Below, piece by piece: positions 1-8,722 of a stretch of 64,000 bases of DNA (position 1 is the stretch's first letter; every line of letters begins with the position of its first letter). The stretch is taken from NCBI GenBank assembly GCA_019912395.1, contig JAIOIH010000086.1, positions 1 to 64,000 of the forward strand, read 5' to 3'. The translations under genes were made by a program, and so were the position numbers. The notes beneath the pieces were generated by a model. The model was given only the letters and a program-made list of their open reading frames with translations, did no database searches and was not told the origin of the DNA. This stretch comes from Flavobacteriales bacterium (GTDB lineage Bacteria > Bacteroidota > Bacteroidia > Flavobacteriales_F > PHOS-HE28).

Positions 1-308
1 TCTCGTGGATAAACCCCCTGTATCCGCAGTGCGCGCTTTCCACCGGCATCGACGAGACCGAAAGTACCGAGTGGATGACGATCACGCCGACGATCCTTGA
101 ACGGGGAGGCTCAGCGCGCATCACATTGGACCGGTCCATGCCCGGTAACAGCGCCTTGGAAATGCGCGATGTGACCGGGCGACTTCTCGCAACGAACCCG
201 GTGACCGGCACGTCCATGACCGTGACGGTAATGCATCCGGGGCTGACCCTGATCGCCTTGCGCACGGATGGCACCTTGCGGGCGGTGCAGCGGGTGGTGG
301 TGCGGTAA
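1..308 (+). CDS. C-terminal fragment of a T9SS-secreted protein (type A sorting domain)
   Basis: The reading frame is open from the left edge (frame beginning at base 3) to a TAA at 306-308, so only the last ~100 residues are present. The visible part has the usual layout of a Por/T9SS C-terminal sorting domain: a short linker, then a beta-rich domain of about 75 residues with ITPTILERGG, an LEMRDVTGRLL strand and a PGLTLIALR...RVVV ending. In this family the domain directs export of folded cargo across the outer membrane and is then cleaved. The function of the cargo domain cannot be told because it lies outside the window. The sorting-domain call rests on pattern recognition and is fairly secure. 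Confidence 0.75.
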   Translation, partial: SWINPLYPQCALSTGIDETESTEWMTITPTILERGGSARITLDRSMPGNSALEMRDVTGRLLATNPVTGTSMTVTVMHPGLTLIALRTDGTLRAVQRVVVR

Positions 309-380
309 GGGCAACACGCACCGCTTCAGCGTTCCAAGCAATTTCAGGAACCCCGCACATCTTTCCGGCGTAGCACTTCG

Positions 381-410
381 TTGTGCCGCCCACCAAGCGC
401 GGTACTTTCG
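381..410 (+). promoter_or_regulatory. Candidate promoter of the LOG-family gene
   Basis: TTG at 381-383 and TACTTTCG at 403-410 are separated by 19 nt, matching the Bacteroidota -33/-7 layout (TTG, 17-23 nt, TAnnTTTG) with one change in the -7 box. The -7 box ends only 4 nt before the ATG at 415, so the transcript would have almost no leader. Confidence 0.5.
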
Positions 411-414
411 CGCC

Positions 415-1206
415 ATGCCCCCTACCCCGACGAATCGCAGCCATATCGACCTTAGTTTCCTCAGTGGTCCCCGATCACGATGGAAGGAGTTCAAGACGCT
501 TTTCAAGATCGCGCAACAGTTCTTTTACGGCTTTCGGAGGCTCCATTTCGTGGGCCCTTGCGTGACGTTCTTCGGGAGTGCCCGCTTCCATGAGGACCAC
601 CCCTACTACGAGGCGACACGCTCATTGGCGCGCCGGGTGGGGCGCGTGGGCTTTACCGTAATGACCGGTGGCGGACCCGGCGTGATGGAAGCTGCCAACC
701 GCGGGGCTCGCGATGTGGGCGCCACCAGCGTTGGCTGCAACATCGTGCTGCCGATGGAACAGTACGCGAACCCCTACTTGGACGTGGACCTCACTTTCGA
801 CCACTTCTTCGTGCGCAAGGTGCTGCTGCTGAAGTACAGCATCTGCTTCGTGGTGATGCCCGGTGGCGCTGGGACGATGGACGAGCTTTTCGAGACCGTG
901 ACCTTGATCCAGACCGGCAAGGTGAAGGGCTTCCCGATCATCCTTTACGGAAAGACCTACTGGGCGCCCGTGCTGGAGCAGCTGGACCAGATGATCGCCG
1001 CCGGGACCATCAGCGCGATGGAACTGAGCTTCGTGCATGTGGTGGATAGTGTAGAGGAAGCAACGGAAGTATTGCAGGACCAATTGGTGAACATGTGGCA
1101 ACAACAAGGGGGCAAGGGGGCCCACCTGCCGGAATGGTGGTTCCTGAACCAGCCGATCAAGGGGAAAACCTTCAAGGACCGCAAGCTGGGGACGCCCTCG
1201 ATATAA
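415..1206 (+). CDS. LOG family protein (TIGR00730-type Rossmann-fold nucleotide phosphoribohydrolase)
   Basis: A 263-residue cytosolic protein with the two signature motifs of the LOG/lysine-decarboxylase-like family: GGGPGVMEAA at about residues 85-94 and PGGAGTMDE at 149-157. Characterised members hydrolyse nucleoside 5'-monophosphates (cytokinin riboside monophosphates or AMP) to base plus ribose 5-phosphate; the glycine loops and Glu line the nucleotide site. The start at 415 is chosen because upstream codons in the frame read through the promoter and non-conserved sequence. Its TAA stop lies inside the first repeat of the putative PhoB operator of the next gene. The family call is strong; the physiological substrate is unknown, and the gene shows no obvious link to the phosphate genes downstream. 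Confidence 0.85.
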   Translation: MPPTPTNRSHIDLSFLSGPRSRWKEFKTLFKIAQQFFYGFRRLHFVGPCVTFFGSARFHEDHPYYEATRSLARRVGRVGFTVMTGGGPGVMEAANRGARDVGATSVGCNIVLPMEQYANPYLDVDLTFDHFFVRKVLLLKYSICFVVMPGGAGTMDELFETVTLIQTGKVKGFPIILYGKTYWAPVLEQLDQMIAAGTISAMELSFVHVVDSVEEATEVLQDQLVNMWQQQGGKGAHLPEWWFLNQPIKGKTFKDRKLGTPSI

Positions 1207-1258
1207 CGGTACCTTAATACCGGGGCAAGCCAGGAGTAACCGGGGAAAGGGACTTTTG
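1203..1258 (+). promoter_or_regulatory. Putative PhoB operator (four 11-bp-phased repeats) and promoter of the TonB receptor
   Basis: Four related hexamers stand exactly 11 bp apart: ATAACG at 1203, TTAATA at 1214, GCAAGC at 1225 and GTAACC at 1236. After a 9-nt gap comes GACTTTTG (1251-1258), one base off the TAnnTTTG -7 element. PhoB-family regulators bind direct repeats of 11-bp period just upstream of the promoter core, and similar arrays precede three other genes of this island. That PhoB binds here is inferred. Confidence 0.6.
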
Positions 1259-1298
1259 CGTCCACGTTCAGCACACCCAAGAGCTGGGCGTCAACGCA

Positions 1299-4112
1299 AT
1301 GATCCGCACCCTCCTCTTGACCTGCTTCGTTCTCACCGTATTCCCATCACTGGCACAGAATGGCACCATCACCGGGACGGTGACGGCCATGGAGGGCGGC
1401 ACCGCCCAGCCCCAGCCCTTCGCCAATGTGCTCATACAGGGCACGACCACCGGCGTCAGCACGGACCTCGACGGCCACTTCAGCCTGCCGGCAGAACCGG
1501 GCGCGTACACCGTGGTGGTGAGCATGGTGGGCCATGCCAACGTGGAGCGGGAGGTGACCGTGATCGCGGGCCGAACCGTGCAGCTCGATGTTCCATTGGA
1601 CGACGGCGCCCAAGAGATGAAGACCGTCCAAGTGGTACGAGAACGGCGGGTGGATTCCGAGATCGCCGTGATGCAAGCGGTGCGCAACAGCGACCAGCTC
1701 GCCAATGGGGTCGGGCAACAACAGATCGCGAAGGGCCAGGACCGCACTGCCGCCGATGTGGTGAAGCGCATTCCGGGCGTCACCATCACTGAAGGCCGCT
1801 TCGTGATGGTCCGCGGGCTGGCCGACCGGTACAACACGGTGTTGTTGAACGGCGTGATCGCACCGAGCATGGAATCCGACCGCAAGGCCTTCAGCTTCGA
1901 TCTGCTTCCCAGTGGCTCATTGGACCGCATGATGGTTTACAAGACCGGGGCGCCGGAACTTCCGGGGGAATTCGCTGGTGGCGTGATCGAACTGTCCACG
2001 CTGGGCATACCGAGGAAGAATGAGGTGAAGGTGAGCTATGGCGTTGGCATCTTGAACGGCACCACCTTCCTCGACCTGAAACAGGACCAGACCGCGAAGA
2101 CCGACTTCCTTGGTTTCGACGACGGCTCCCGCCAGCTTCCATCGAGCTTCCCCGCGCACCTGAACACGGTATCCGATCCGGGCCAGCTTGCAAACTACGG
2201 TCGGGAACTACCCAATACTTGGACGGCTTCAGTACAACGGGCCGCACCGGACCAGCGCTTCGGCCTCTTGATGGCTCGCCGTTTCGGCAAGGATGCCGGG
2301 AAGAACCAGTACGGTACGGTCACGTCGATCGACCTATCGAACACCAGCGCATCCTACACGTCGCAGAACTACAACTACAATTCGTTCGATGCGGCAGCGC
2401 AACAAAGTGATACGATCTACCACTACAGCGACAACGAGAACTTCCGGACAGCACGTTTGGGCGTGATGCACAACTGGAGCGCGCTCATCGGCACGAGCAC
2501 CAAGTTGGAGTTCCGCAACCTGTTCAACCAAGTGGGCGAGAACCGGACCACCGCGCGGACCGGCCAAAACCTGGAAGAGGGCTTCGATGTCCGGAACTTC
2601 GCGTACAGGTATTCCCAACGCACCATTTACAGTGGACAACTGCACGGCACCCATGACCTGAACCAGGACCGCAGCCATGTGGATTGGACCATAGGATACG
2701 GGCGAGCCCTGGGCAAGGAGCCGGACTATCGCCGCGTACGTACCGTCCGGAACATCGGGGATAGTGATGCACCCTATCAAGTGGTGATCGCTCCAACGGC
2801 CTCTACACTTGATGCAGGACGGTTCTACAGCGACTTGGACGAAAGTAGCTGGACGGGGAAGTTGGGACTATCACAGGACTTGAACAATGCGGATTCGAAG
2901 CTCAAGGCCGTTGTACGGGCCGGAGCACTTGCCGATCGCAAAGACCGTGACTTCAGCGCGCGTTGGATGAGTTTCCGAAAAGCCAACACCGGCCAATTCG
3001 ACAATTCATTGAGCGCACTTCCCTTGGGGGATATTTTTTCGGGTGCCAACATCAACGGCACTTCAGGGTACAAGTTGGAAGAGGGGACGAATCCCAGTGA
3101 CAGCTATACCGCATCGAACACATTGATCGCGGGCTATGCCGGCACCACCTTGAAATGGGCGAAGCTGTTCGTATTGAGCGGTGGCGTGCGCGTGGAGCAT
3201 AACCGACAAGAGTTGGACGGTGCGACATACGGCGGCATAAAGGTCCGGGTGGACAACCCCATGACAAGCGTGCTCCCCTCCGTGAACGCTTCTTGGAACA
3301 TCACGGAAAGATCATTGGTGCGCGTGGCTTGGAGCAACACCGTGAACCGTCCTGAGTTCCGTGAACTGGCCCCGTTCTCATTCTACGATTTCAGCACCAA
3401 CAACGTACTGTACGGTAACCCGGATCTCACGACCGCCACGATCGGCAACCTCGATGCGCGCTGGGAAATGTACCCGAGCCTGGGAGAGGTGATCAGTGTG
3501 GGCGTGTTCCGGAAATCGTTCACCGATCCGATCGAAATGTTCTTCGTACCCGGCGCCGGGTCGGGCGGTACGCGCAACTTCACCTTCAAGAACGCGGAAA
3601 GCGCCGAAAGCATCGGTGCCGAATTCGAACTGCGCCGCTCGCTGAACGGGATCTTCAAGTCCGGCATACTGAGCCGCTTGGGTGTGTTGCTCAATGGCAC
3701 CTTGATCAAAAGCACCGTAACGCTCGGGCCACAAGCCGTGGGCCAGGACAACAAGCGCCCCATGATGGGGCAAAGCCCATACGTGATGAACGCAGGACTG
3801 TTCTATGCGGACAGCGCCTCGAAGTTTCAATGCAACGTGGTATTCAACACCTTCGGGAAACGGCTCTACGCCGTGGGTAGTTTCGGCACACCGGATATTT
3901 ATGAAATGCCGTCAGGCGCGTTGGATGTGACACTGGGCAAGGACCTTGGCAAGCACTTCAACCTGAAAGGAGGAGTGCAGAACGTCCTTAATTCCATTAC
4001 GCTTCTGCAACAAGACAGCAACGCGGATGGTAAGGTGAGCGGAGCCGATGAAGAGATCATGAGCTTCCGCCGCGGGGTCTACTTCAGTGCCGGGCTGAGC
4101 TACACATTCTGA
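1299..4112 (+). CDS. TonB-dependent outer-membrane receptor, probably for a phosphorus source
   Basis: A 937-residue outer-membrane transporter. Residues 1-20 form a signal peptide ending in SLAQ. Residues ~22-105 are a carboxypeptidase-regulatory-like (CarboxypepD_reg) domain. A plug domain follows, containing DVVKRIPGVTITEGR and VRGLADRYNTVLLNG, then a long beta-barrel ending in SYTF with a terminal Phe. A calcium-loop-like DxNxDGxVxxxD lies at ~906-917. Such receptors import large or scarce ligands using TonB energy. The putative Pho operator upstream, the lipoprotein gene downstream and the nearby phoR/phoB/Na-Pi genes suggest it takes up phosphate or an organophosphorus ligand; this is inferred from context. 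No SusD homologue follows, so it is not a standard SusCD pair. A strong hairpin ends the transcript. Confidence 0.85.
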   Translation: MIRTLLLTCFVLTVFPSLAQNGTITGTVTAMEGGTAQPQPFANVLIQGTTTGVSTDLDGHFSLPAEPGAYTVVVSMVGHANVEREVTVIAGRTVQLDVPLDDGAQEMKTVQVVRERRVDSEIAVMQAVRNSDQLANGVGQQQIAKGQDRTAADVVKRIPGVTITEGRFVMVRGLADRYNTVLLNGVIAPSMESDRKAFSFDLLPSGSLDRMMVYKTGAPELPGEFAGGVIELSTLGIPRKNEVKVSYGVGILNGTTFLDLKQDQTAKTDFLGFDDGSRQLPSSFPAHLNTVSDPGQLANYGRELPNTWTASVQRAAPDQRFGLLMARRFGKDAGKNQYGTVTSIDLSNTSASYTSQNYNYNSFDAAAQQSDTIYHYSDNENFRTARLGVMHNWSALIGTSTKLEFRNLFNQVGENRTTARTGQNLEEGFDVRNFAYRYSQRTIYSGQLHGTHDLNQDRSHVDWTIGYGRALGKEPDYRRVRTVRNIGDSDAPYQVVIAPTASTLDAGRFYSDLDESSWTGKLGLSQDLNNADSKLKAVVRAGALADRKDRDFSARWMSFRKANTGQFDNSLSALPLGDIFSGANINGTSGYKLEEGTNPSDSYTASNTLIAGYAGTTLKWAKLFVLSGGVRVEHNRQELDGATYGGIKVRVDNPMTSVLPSVNASWNITERSLVRVAWSNTVNRPEFRELAPFSFYDFSTNNVLYGNPDLTTATIGNLDARWEMYPSLGEVISVGVFRKSFTDPIEMFFVPGAGSGGTRNFTFKNAESAESIGAEFELRRSLNGIFKSGILSRLGVLLNGTLIKSTVTLGPQAVGQDNKRPMMGQSPYVMNAGLFYADSASKFQCNVVFNTFGKRLYAVGSFGTPDIYEMPSGALDVTLGKDLGKHFNLKGGVQNVLNSITLLQQDSNADGKVSGADEEIMSFRRGVYFSAGLSYTF

Positions 4113-4124
4113 CCACCGCAGGTC

Positions 4125-4165
4125 AGTGGGAAGGACGCGTCGATCGGCGCGTCCTTCCCACTTTC
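4125..4165 (+). terminator. Rho-independent-type terminator after the TonB receptor
   Basis: A perfect 15-bp stem (AGTGGGAAGGACGCG at 4125-4139 pairing with 4148-4162) with an 8-nt loop lies 13 bp after the receptor stop codon. The T-run is short (TTT). Confidence 0.75.
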
Positions 4166-4189
4166 ATATGCCAGGGTCCGGCAAACGGC

Positions 4190-4266
4190 TTAACGGAACC
4201 ATGACGTTCCGCAACGATCCGATAAGATCCAACTGACGTGGGGGCAATGTGTGATGGATCTCTTTG
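4190..4266 (+). promoter_or_regulatory. Putative PhoB operator (six phased repeats) and promoter of the beta-helix lipoprotein
   Basis: Six related hexamers occur at 4190 (TTAACG), 4201 (ATGACG), 4211 (GCAACG), 4222 (ATAAGA), 4233 (CTGACG) and 4244 (GCAATG), with steps of 11, 10, 11, 11 and 11 bp. A 9-nt gap leads to TCTCTTTG (4259-4266), one base off the -7 consensus. The gap equals that at the TonB receptor and nptA-like promoters. Regulator identity is inferred from the neighbouring phoB-like gene. Confidence 0.6.
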
Positions 4267-4298
4267 TGGCGTAAAACAAAACACACGGAAAAAGACAC

Positions 4299-5690
4299 AT
4301 GGAACTCCTGAATAACAAATCGAACTGGGCCCTGCTCATCGGCTGCACGCTCCTCTCCGTTACCGCTTGCAAAAAGGACAGCGGAGACATCGCAACTCCA
4401 TCAACCCCTTCCACCTTCGCAATAACCGACATCGGTAACAACACCAACAAGGTGGAAGGCTCACAGGCGAGCGACTACACGTTCACCAGCGACAAGCAAT
4501 GGTTGCTCCAAGGTTTTGTCTACGTTGAGGATGGCGCAACACTGACCATCGAACCCGGCACCATCATCAAAGGTGACAAGAACAGCAAGGGCACGCTCAT
4601 CATAAAACGCGGCGCGAAGATCCAAGCCATGGGCACCAGCGCGCAACCCATCGTGTTCACCAGCAACCAACCTGCGGGCAGCCGTGATTACGGAGATTGG
4701 GGAGGTGTGATCCTCTGCGGGATGGCGAACAACAACCAACCCGGCGGCGAAGCCATCGTGGAAGGCGGGCCGGAAGCTTACTATGGTGGAGGTAACAGCC
4801 CCAACGACGCGGACAACAGCGGTACCATGCAGTATGTGCGCATCGAATTTCCCGGAATCGCCCTGCAACCCAACCAAGAGATCAACGGCCTTACACTGGG
4901 TGCGGTAGGCAGCGGCACCACGATCGACCACATACAAGTGAGCTACAGCGGCGACGACAGCTATGAGTGGTTCGGTGGAGCTGTGAACCTGAAGAACATC
5001 GTTGCCTTCCGGGGCTGGGATGATGGATTTGATACCGATAACGGGTTCCGTGGCAAGATCCAATTCGCCTTGTCCGTCAGCGACCCTGCCATCGCAGACC
5101 AAAGCGGCAGCAACGGTTTTGAGAGCGACAACGACGCCAGCGGTTCCACCGCTTCGCCATACACGATGCCGATCTTCAGCAACGTGACATTCTTCGGACC
5201 CTATGCCGTGAGCGGAGGCACTCCCGATACACAGTTCAAACGAGCGGCGCACATCAGGCGCAACAGCCGCTTGAACGCCTACAACACCGTGTTCGCGGGC
5301 TACCCCACCGGCATACTGCTGGACGGCACGCTTACGGAGACCGATGCGCTCAACAATGACCTGCAGATCCATGGCAGCATCGTTGCCGGTTGCCCCAGCG
5401 CTTTGGAGACGGTCGCTGGAAGCACCTTCGACATCAACGCCTGGTTCAACACCAGCGGTTGGGGCAATAGCGTGGTGACCAATATCAGCGACCTGGGTCT
5501 TTCAACCCCACTGATCATGACAGCTCCTTCCTTGGTCCCCTACGATGGATCGCCCTTGCTGAACGGCGCGGACTTCACGGGCCATGCAAGCGACCCGTTC
5601 TTCCAGCAGGTGGCCTTCCGCGGCGCGTTCGGCACGGAGAATTGGACCAGCGGCTGGTGCAACTGGGATCCGCAGAACACGGCTTACTGA
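4299..5690 (+). CDS. Surface lipoprotein with parallel beta-helix fold, partner of the TonB receptor
   Basis: A 463-residue protein. The N-terminus has a hydrophobic segment and a lipobox-like V-T-A-C at residues 21-24, followed by KKD, so it should be lipid-anchored. The remainder is beta-rich, with short repeated strands such as LTIEPGTIIKGD, GTLIIKRGAKIQAMGT and PIVFTSN, the pattern of right-handed beta-helix proteins. Many Gly, Asn and Asp residues mark turns. No T9SS sorting domain or catalytic motif was recognised. It follows the TonB receptor but has its own terminator-separated promoter with a Pho-box-like array, so the two are probably co-regulated rather than co-transcribed. It may capture ligand for the receptor in place of a SusD; this is an inference from position and regulation. 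Confidence 0.7.
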   Translation: MELLNNKSNWALLIGCTLLSVTACKKDSGDIATPSTPSTFAITDIGNNTNKVEGSQASDYTFTSDKQWLLQGFVYVEDGATLTIEPGTIIKGDKNSKGTLIIKRGAKIQAMGTSAQPIVFTSNQPAGSRDYGDWGGVILCGMANNNQPGGEAIVEGGPEAYYGGGNSPNDADNSGTMQYVRIEFPGIALQPNQEINGLTLGAVGSGTTIDHIQVSYSGDDSYEWFGGAVNLKNIVAFRGWDDGFDTDNGFRGKIQFALSVSDPAIADQSGSNGFESDNDASGSTASPYTMPIFSNVTFFGPYAVSGGTPDTQFKRAAHIRRNSRLNAYNTVFAGYPTGILLDGTLTETDALNNDLQIHGSIVAGCPSALETVAGSTFDINAWFNTSGWGNSVVTNISDLGLSTPLIMTAPSLVPYDGSPLLNGADFTGHASDPFFQQVAFRGAFGTENWTSGWCNWDPQNTAY

Positions 5691-5719
5691 TCCAGGCCCT
5701 TCCCTTGGTCATCGGATCA

Positions 5720-5750
5720 GGGGCTGTCTCAAAACGAGGCAGCCCCTTTT
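5720..5750 (+). terminator. Rho-independent terminator after the lipoprotein gene
   Basis: GGGGCTGTCTC (5720-5730) pairs with GAGGCAGCCCC (5736-5746) through one G-T wobble around an AAAAC loop, followed by TTTT. The rest of the stretch up to the phoR-like stop (5751-5864) holds no recognisable gene. Confidence 0.8.
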
Positions 5751-5864
5751 CCCTTGGTTGTTGGTCCTTGGTCCAAGCAACCGGCTTCCTCAGTTGGCAG
5801 CACATGATACGGGCCGGTCAATAAATAGGACCTCCATCCTGAGCGGCGAGGGAGTTCTGTCCGT

Positions 5865-6893
5865 TCAGCGTGCTTTGGGAAGCGTGAAGGAGAACGTGGC
5901 GCCTTGTCCCTCCTCGCTTTTTACGGTAATGGTACCTCCGTGCGTCTCCACGATATGCTTCACGATGGCGAGGCCCAAGCCGGTGCCTCCTTCGTTCCGG
6001 GCCCTGCTTTTGCCCACCCGGTAAAAGCGCTCGAATAGGCGCGGAAGATGTTCCGCTGCGATCCCTGGCCCGTCATCGGAAACTTCCACGAGCACCATTT
6101 CGCCGATGTCGAAGGCGTGTACCGAACAATTCCCGCCTTCGCGTCCATAGTGGATCGCGTTGTTGAGGAGATTGGAGAATACTTGGGCCAGGCGGTCCCG
6201 GTCCGCATAGGCCCAGATCTCATCATCCATGCCGTTTACAAGGGTGATCTGCCGCGTTTGCGCTGTGACCCTCAGGTCATCCATGATCTCGTTCACCAAT
6301 TTCCTCAGGTCCATCCGCTTGGCCGCGATCTCGATCACACCGCTTTCCAAATGCGTGATCAGATCAAGGTCTTCCACGATGCGGATCAAGCGCTCCGTGC
6401 CATTGCTCGCACGTTGAAGGAACGCCCGGTTCACTTTGGGGTCCTCAAGGCCACCTTCAAGCAGGGTCAGGATGTAGCCTTGAATGCTGAATATCGGCGT
6501 ACGCAGCTCATGCGCAAGGTTGCCGATGAATTCCCTGCGGAAGCGCTCGCGCTCGCGCAGTTCCACGATTTCCGCCCGTTTTTCACCGGCCCATGCGGAA
6601 ACACCCGCATCCACCTCCAAGAGGTCCGCATTGTGCCTTTCGGCATTCGGGTCACGACCGCCTCGCGCGCCATGCATCGTGCGATGGATCAAGTCCACCT
6701 GCTCCTGCACGAAACGTTTCACGAGAAGGAACGAAGAACCGCCGGCGACGAGGAAAACGCAAACGGCCATGATGGCGGCTTCATGTGGCCTGACCGACAC
6801 CTGCCCACCGGTCCCGAACAAGACCGCCACGGCCACCAACGCCGCCAATGTGGCGACGACCAATGCGATGCGTAGAGGTGAACGTGGCGCCAT
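5865..6893 (-). CDS. phoR: PhoR-like sensor histidine kinase
   Basis: A 342-residue inner-membrane kinase. Two transmembrane helices (~8-27 and ~38-58) flank a very short loop, so there is no real extracytoplasmic sensor domain, as in PhoR proteins that sense phosphate through the transporter/PhoU. The H-box HELRTP has the phospho-acceptor His at ~128. The ATPase domain shows an N-box NLLNNA (~241-246), DDGPGI (273-278), LFERFYR and GTGLGL (303-308). No PAS domain is evident. The start at 6893 is chosen because a TACCTTTG -7 element lies 6 nt upstream; a longer start at 6950 is possible but would place that promoter inside the gene. It lies head-to-head with the Na+/Pi transporter gene, and the phoB-like gene is 1.8 kb away. 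The pairing with that regulator is inferred. Confidence 0.8.
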   Translation of the reverse strand: MAPRSPLRIALVVATLAALVAVAVLFGTGGQVSVRPHEAAIMAVCVFLVAGGSSFLLVKRFVQEQVDLIHRTMHGARGGRDPNAERHNADLLEVDAGVSAWAGEKRAEIVELRERERFRREFIGNLAHELRTPIFSIQGYILTLLEGGLEDPKVNRAFLQRASNGTERLIRIVEDLDLITHLESGVIEIAAKRMDLRKLVNEIMDDLRVTAQTRQITLVNGMDDEIWAYADRDRLAQVFSNLLNNAIHYGREGGNCSVHAFDIGEMVLVEVSDDGPGIAAEHLPRLFERFYRVGKSRARNEGGTGLGLAIVKHIVETHGGTITVKSEEGQGATFSFTLPKAR

Positions 6894-6899
6894 GCTCTG

Positions 6900-6907
6900 C
6901 AAAGGTA
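6900..6907 (-). promoter_or_regulatory. -7 promoter element of the phoR-like gene
   Basis: On the minus strand this reads TACCTTTG, a full match to TAnnTTTG, 6 nt before the chosen ATG at 6893. It supports that start and suggests a near-leaderless mRNA. No clear Pho-box array was seen upstream of it on this strand. Confidence 0.5.
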
Positions 6908-6962
6908 GCCGCGTGATGCCGCGAAGAGAAGTGCCACCGCAGGCGATCATGTTGGTCCTGCC

Positions 6963-6996
6963 TTAACGTTTAGGCAACATCGGCCAGGTACTTTCG
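6963..6996 (+). promoter_or_regulatory. Putative PhoB operator (two repeats) and promoter of the Na+/Pi cotransporter gene
   Basis: TTAACG (6963) and GCAACA (6974) are 11 bp apart. After a 9-nt gap comes TACTTTCG (6989-6996), a -7 element like those at the LOG and menI genes. Repeat period and gap match the TonB receptor and lipoprotein promoters. Confidence 0.6.
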
Positions 6997-7014
6997 CAGT
7001 CATTTTTCCACGGA

Positions 7015-8703
7015 ATGGACTTCGGCGTAGTGCAATTCCTGATGTTGGCCGGTTCGCTGGGCCTGCTCGTCTTCGGCATGAAGCTGATGAGCGAGGGGCT
7101 CCAACAAGTGGCCGGTTCGCGCATGCGGCGCGTATTGAACGCCATGACGGCGGACCGTTTGCGAGGGGTGTTCACAGGCATCACCACCACTATCGTCGTT
7201 CAGTATTCCTCGGTGGTCTCCGTGATGGTGGTCAGCTTCGTCAATTCCGGTCTGTTGACCTTGCGTAAAGCAGTACCGGTGCTGATCGGGGCCAACATCG
7301 GCACCACGTTGAAATTGCTGTTGTTTGCCGCAGTGGGCTTTTCGGCCCTTGAATTACCGTCCATTGCACTGCCCCTGCTCGGATTGGCGCTTCCATTGCT
7401 GCTGATGCGCGACCCGAAGGTGAAGGCGGTAAGCAACATGCTCGTGGGCACTGCATTGTTATTTCTGGCGTTGGGGCTATTGAAGGACAACATACCGCCG
7501 CCTTCCGCGGAGGCCTTGGGTTTTTTGGGGTCGCTTCAAGGTATGGGCATTGCCTCGGACTTGGTATTCGTGGGCATCGGCGCATTGCTGGCTTTCACCA
7601 TTCAATCATCGAGCGTTGCACTGATGCTCACCTTGGCGCTGTGCGAGGCGGGCACGATAGGCTATGTTACGGGAGCGGCACTGGTCCTTGGCGAGAACAT
7701 TGGGACCACCTTCACGGCGAACATCGCCGCACTTGCCGGGAACGCTTGGGCGAAGCGCGCGGCTCGTGCCCATTTGCTGATCAAAGTGTTCGGCGTGGCC
7801 TGGGCGTTGGTCTTGTTCAGGCCCTTCCTTGCAGGGATTGCAGGGGTCACCGAACGGTTGAATGGCGGCGACCCGTACAACGATGCCTCCGTCCTGAAAT
7901 GGGCGCTCACCTATCTGCACTTCGCGTTCAACGTGATCAATGGGGCCATTTTATTGCAGTTCATTCCCTGGGTGGAAAAAGCGGCGACCCGCATGGTTCC
8001 TGCGCGCAACGCCCCGGACGAGGAATTCCGATTGGAATACATTGAGGACCCCATGATGTCCGTTGCCCCGGAGCTTTCGTTGATGGAGGCCCGGATGGAG
8101 ATATTCAAACTGGGCAAGCTCTGCCAGCGGATGCTAGGCATGGTGCGCGATCTGTTGTTGGAAACCGATACAAATCGCCGTGCCGTGCTACTTCAGCGAA
8201 TCGCGAAATACGAGACCATTACGGACCGGTTGGAACTGGAGGTGGGCCGATTCCTCACACGCACCGGCACGGACGTGCGCGATCGTGACAACAGCGCCCG
8301 CATCCGCGCCCTTTTGTCCGTTGCCAAGGACTTGGAGAACGTGGGGGATGTCCTCTTCCAGATGAGCAAGACCTTGGAGCGCAAGACGGATGAACGGCTG
8401 TGGTTCGCGCCGGAACAACGCCAAGACCTGCTCGACATGATCGCTTTGCTGGATACTGCCTTTGAGGTAATGGGCCGCAACCTGCAGGCGGACGAGGAGC
8501 TTATCGCACGCGATGAGGCCATCTTGGCGGAGCATAACATCAATCGACAGCGCAACATGTTGCGGCGCGTGCAATTAAAGAACATAGAGAGCGGCGACCA
8601 CAACATCCGGACAGGGATGGTCTACACCGACCTGTTCAACAGTTGTGAAAAGGTGGGCGACCACCTGATGAATGTCACCGAGGCGCTCTCGGGAAGGAGT
8701 TAA
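7015..8703 (+). CDS. Na+/phosphate cotransporter (NptA/PhoU-fusion family)
   Basis: A 562-residue inner-membrane transporter that would take up inorganic phosphate with sodium. The N-terminal ~340 residues carry two inverted halves, each with the family signature. The first repeat has QYSS at residues 63-66 where QSSS is usual; the second has canonical QSSS at 197-200. GANIGTT and GENIGTTFTANI mark the paired loops. The C-terminal ~200 residues are helical and PhoU-like (for example DRLELEVGRFL, VAKDLENVGDVLFQM), as in many bacterial members. The gene is divergent from phoR, convergent with phoB (19 bp between stops), and preceded by two Pho-box-like repeats. The family call is firm; phosphate as substrate is supported by context. 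Confidence 0.9.
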   Translation: MDFGVVQFLMLAGSLGLLVFGMKLMSEGLQQVAGSRMRRVLNAMTADRLRGVFTGITTTIVVQYSSVVSVMVVSFVNSGLLTLRKAVPVLIGANIGTTLKLLLFAAVGFSALELPSIALPLLGLALPLLLMRDPKVKAVSNMLVGTALLFLALGLLKDNIPPPSAEALGFLGSLQGMGIASDLVFVGIGALLAFTIQSSSVALMLTLALCEAGTIGYVTGAALVLGENIGTTFTANIAALAGNAWAKRAARAHLLIKVFGVAWALVLFRPFLAGIAGVTERLNGGDPYNDASVLKWALTYLHFAFNVINGAILLQFIPWVEKAATRMVPARNAPDEEFRLEYIEDPMMSVAPELSLMEARMEIFKLGKLCQRMLGMVRDLLLETDTNRRAVLLQRIAKYETITDRLELEVGRFLTRTGTDVRDRDNSARIRALLSVAKDLENVGDVLFQMSKTLERKTDERLWFAPEQRQDLLDMIALLDTAFEVMGRNLQADEELIARDEAILAEHNINRQRNMLRRVQLKNIESGDHNIRTGMVYTDLFNSCEKVGDHLMNVTEALSGRS

Positions 8704-8722
8704 CCGGTTGAGAACCGCGAGT

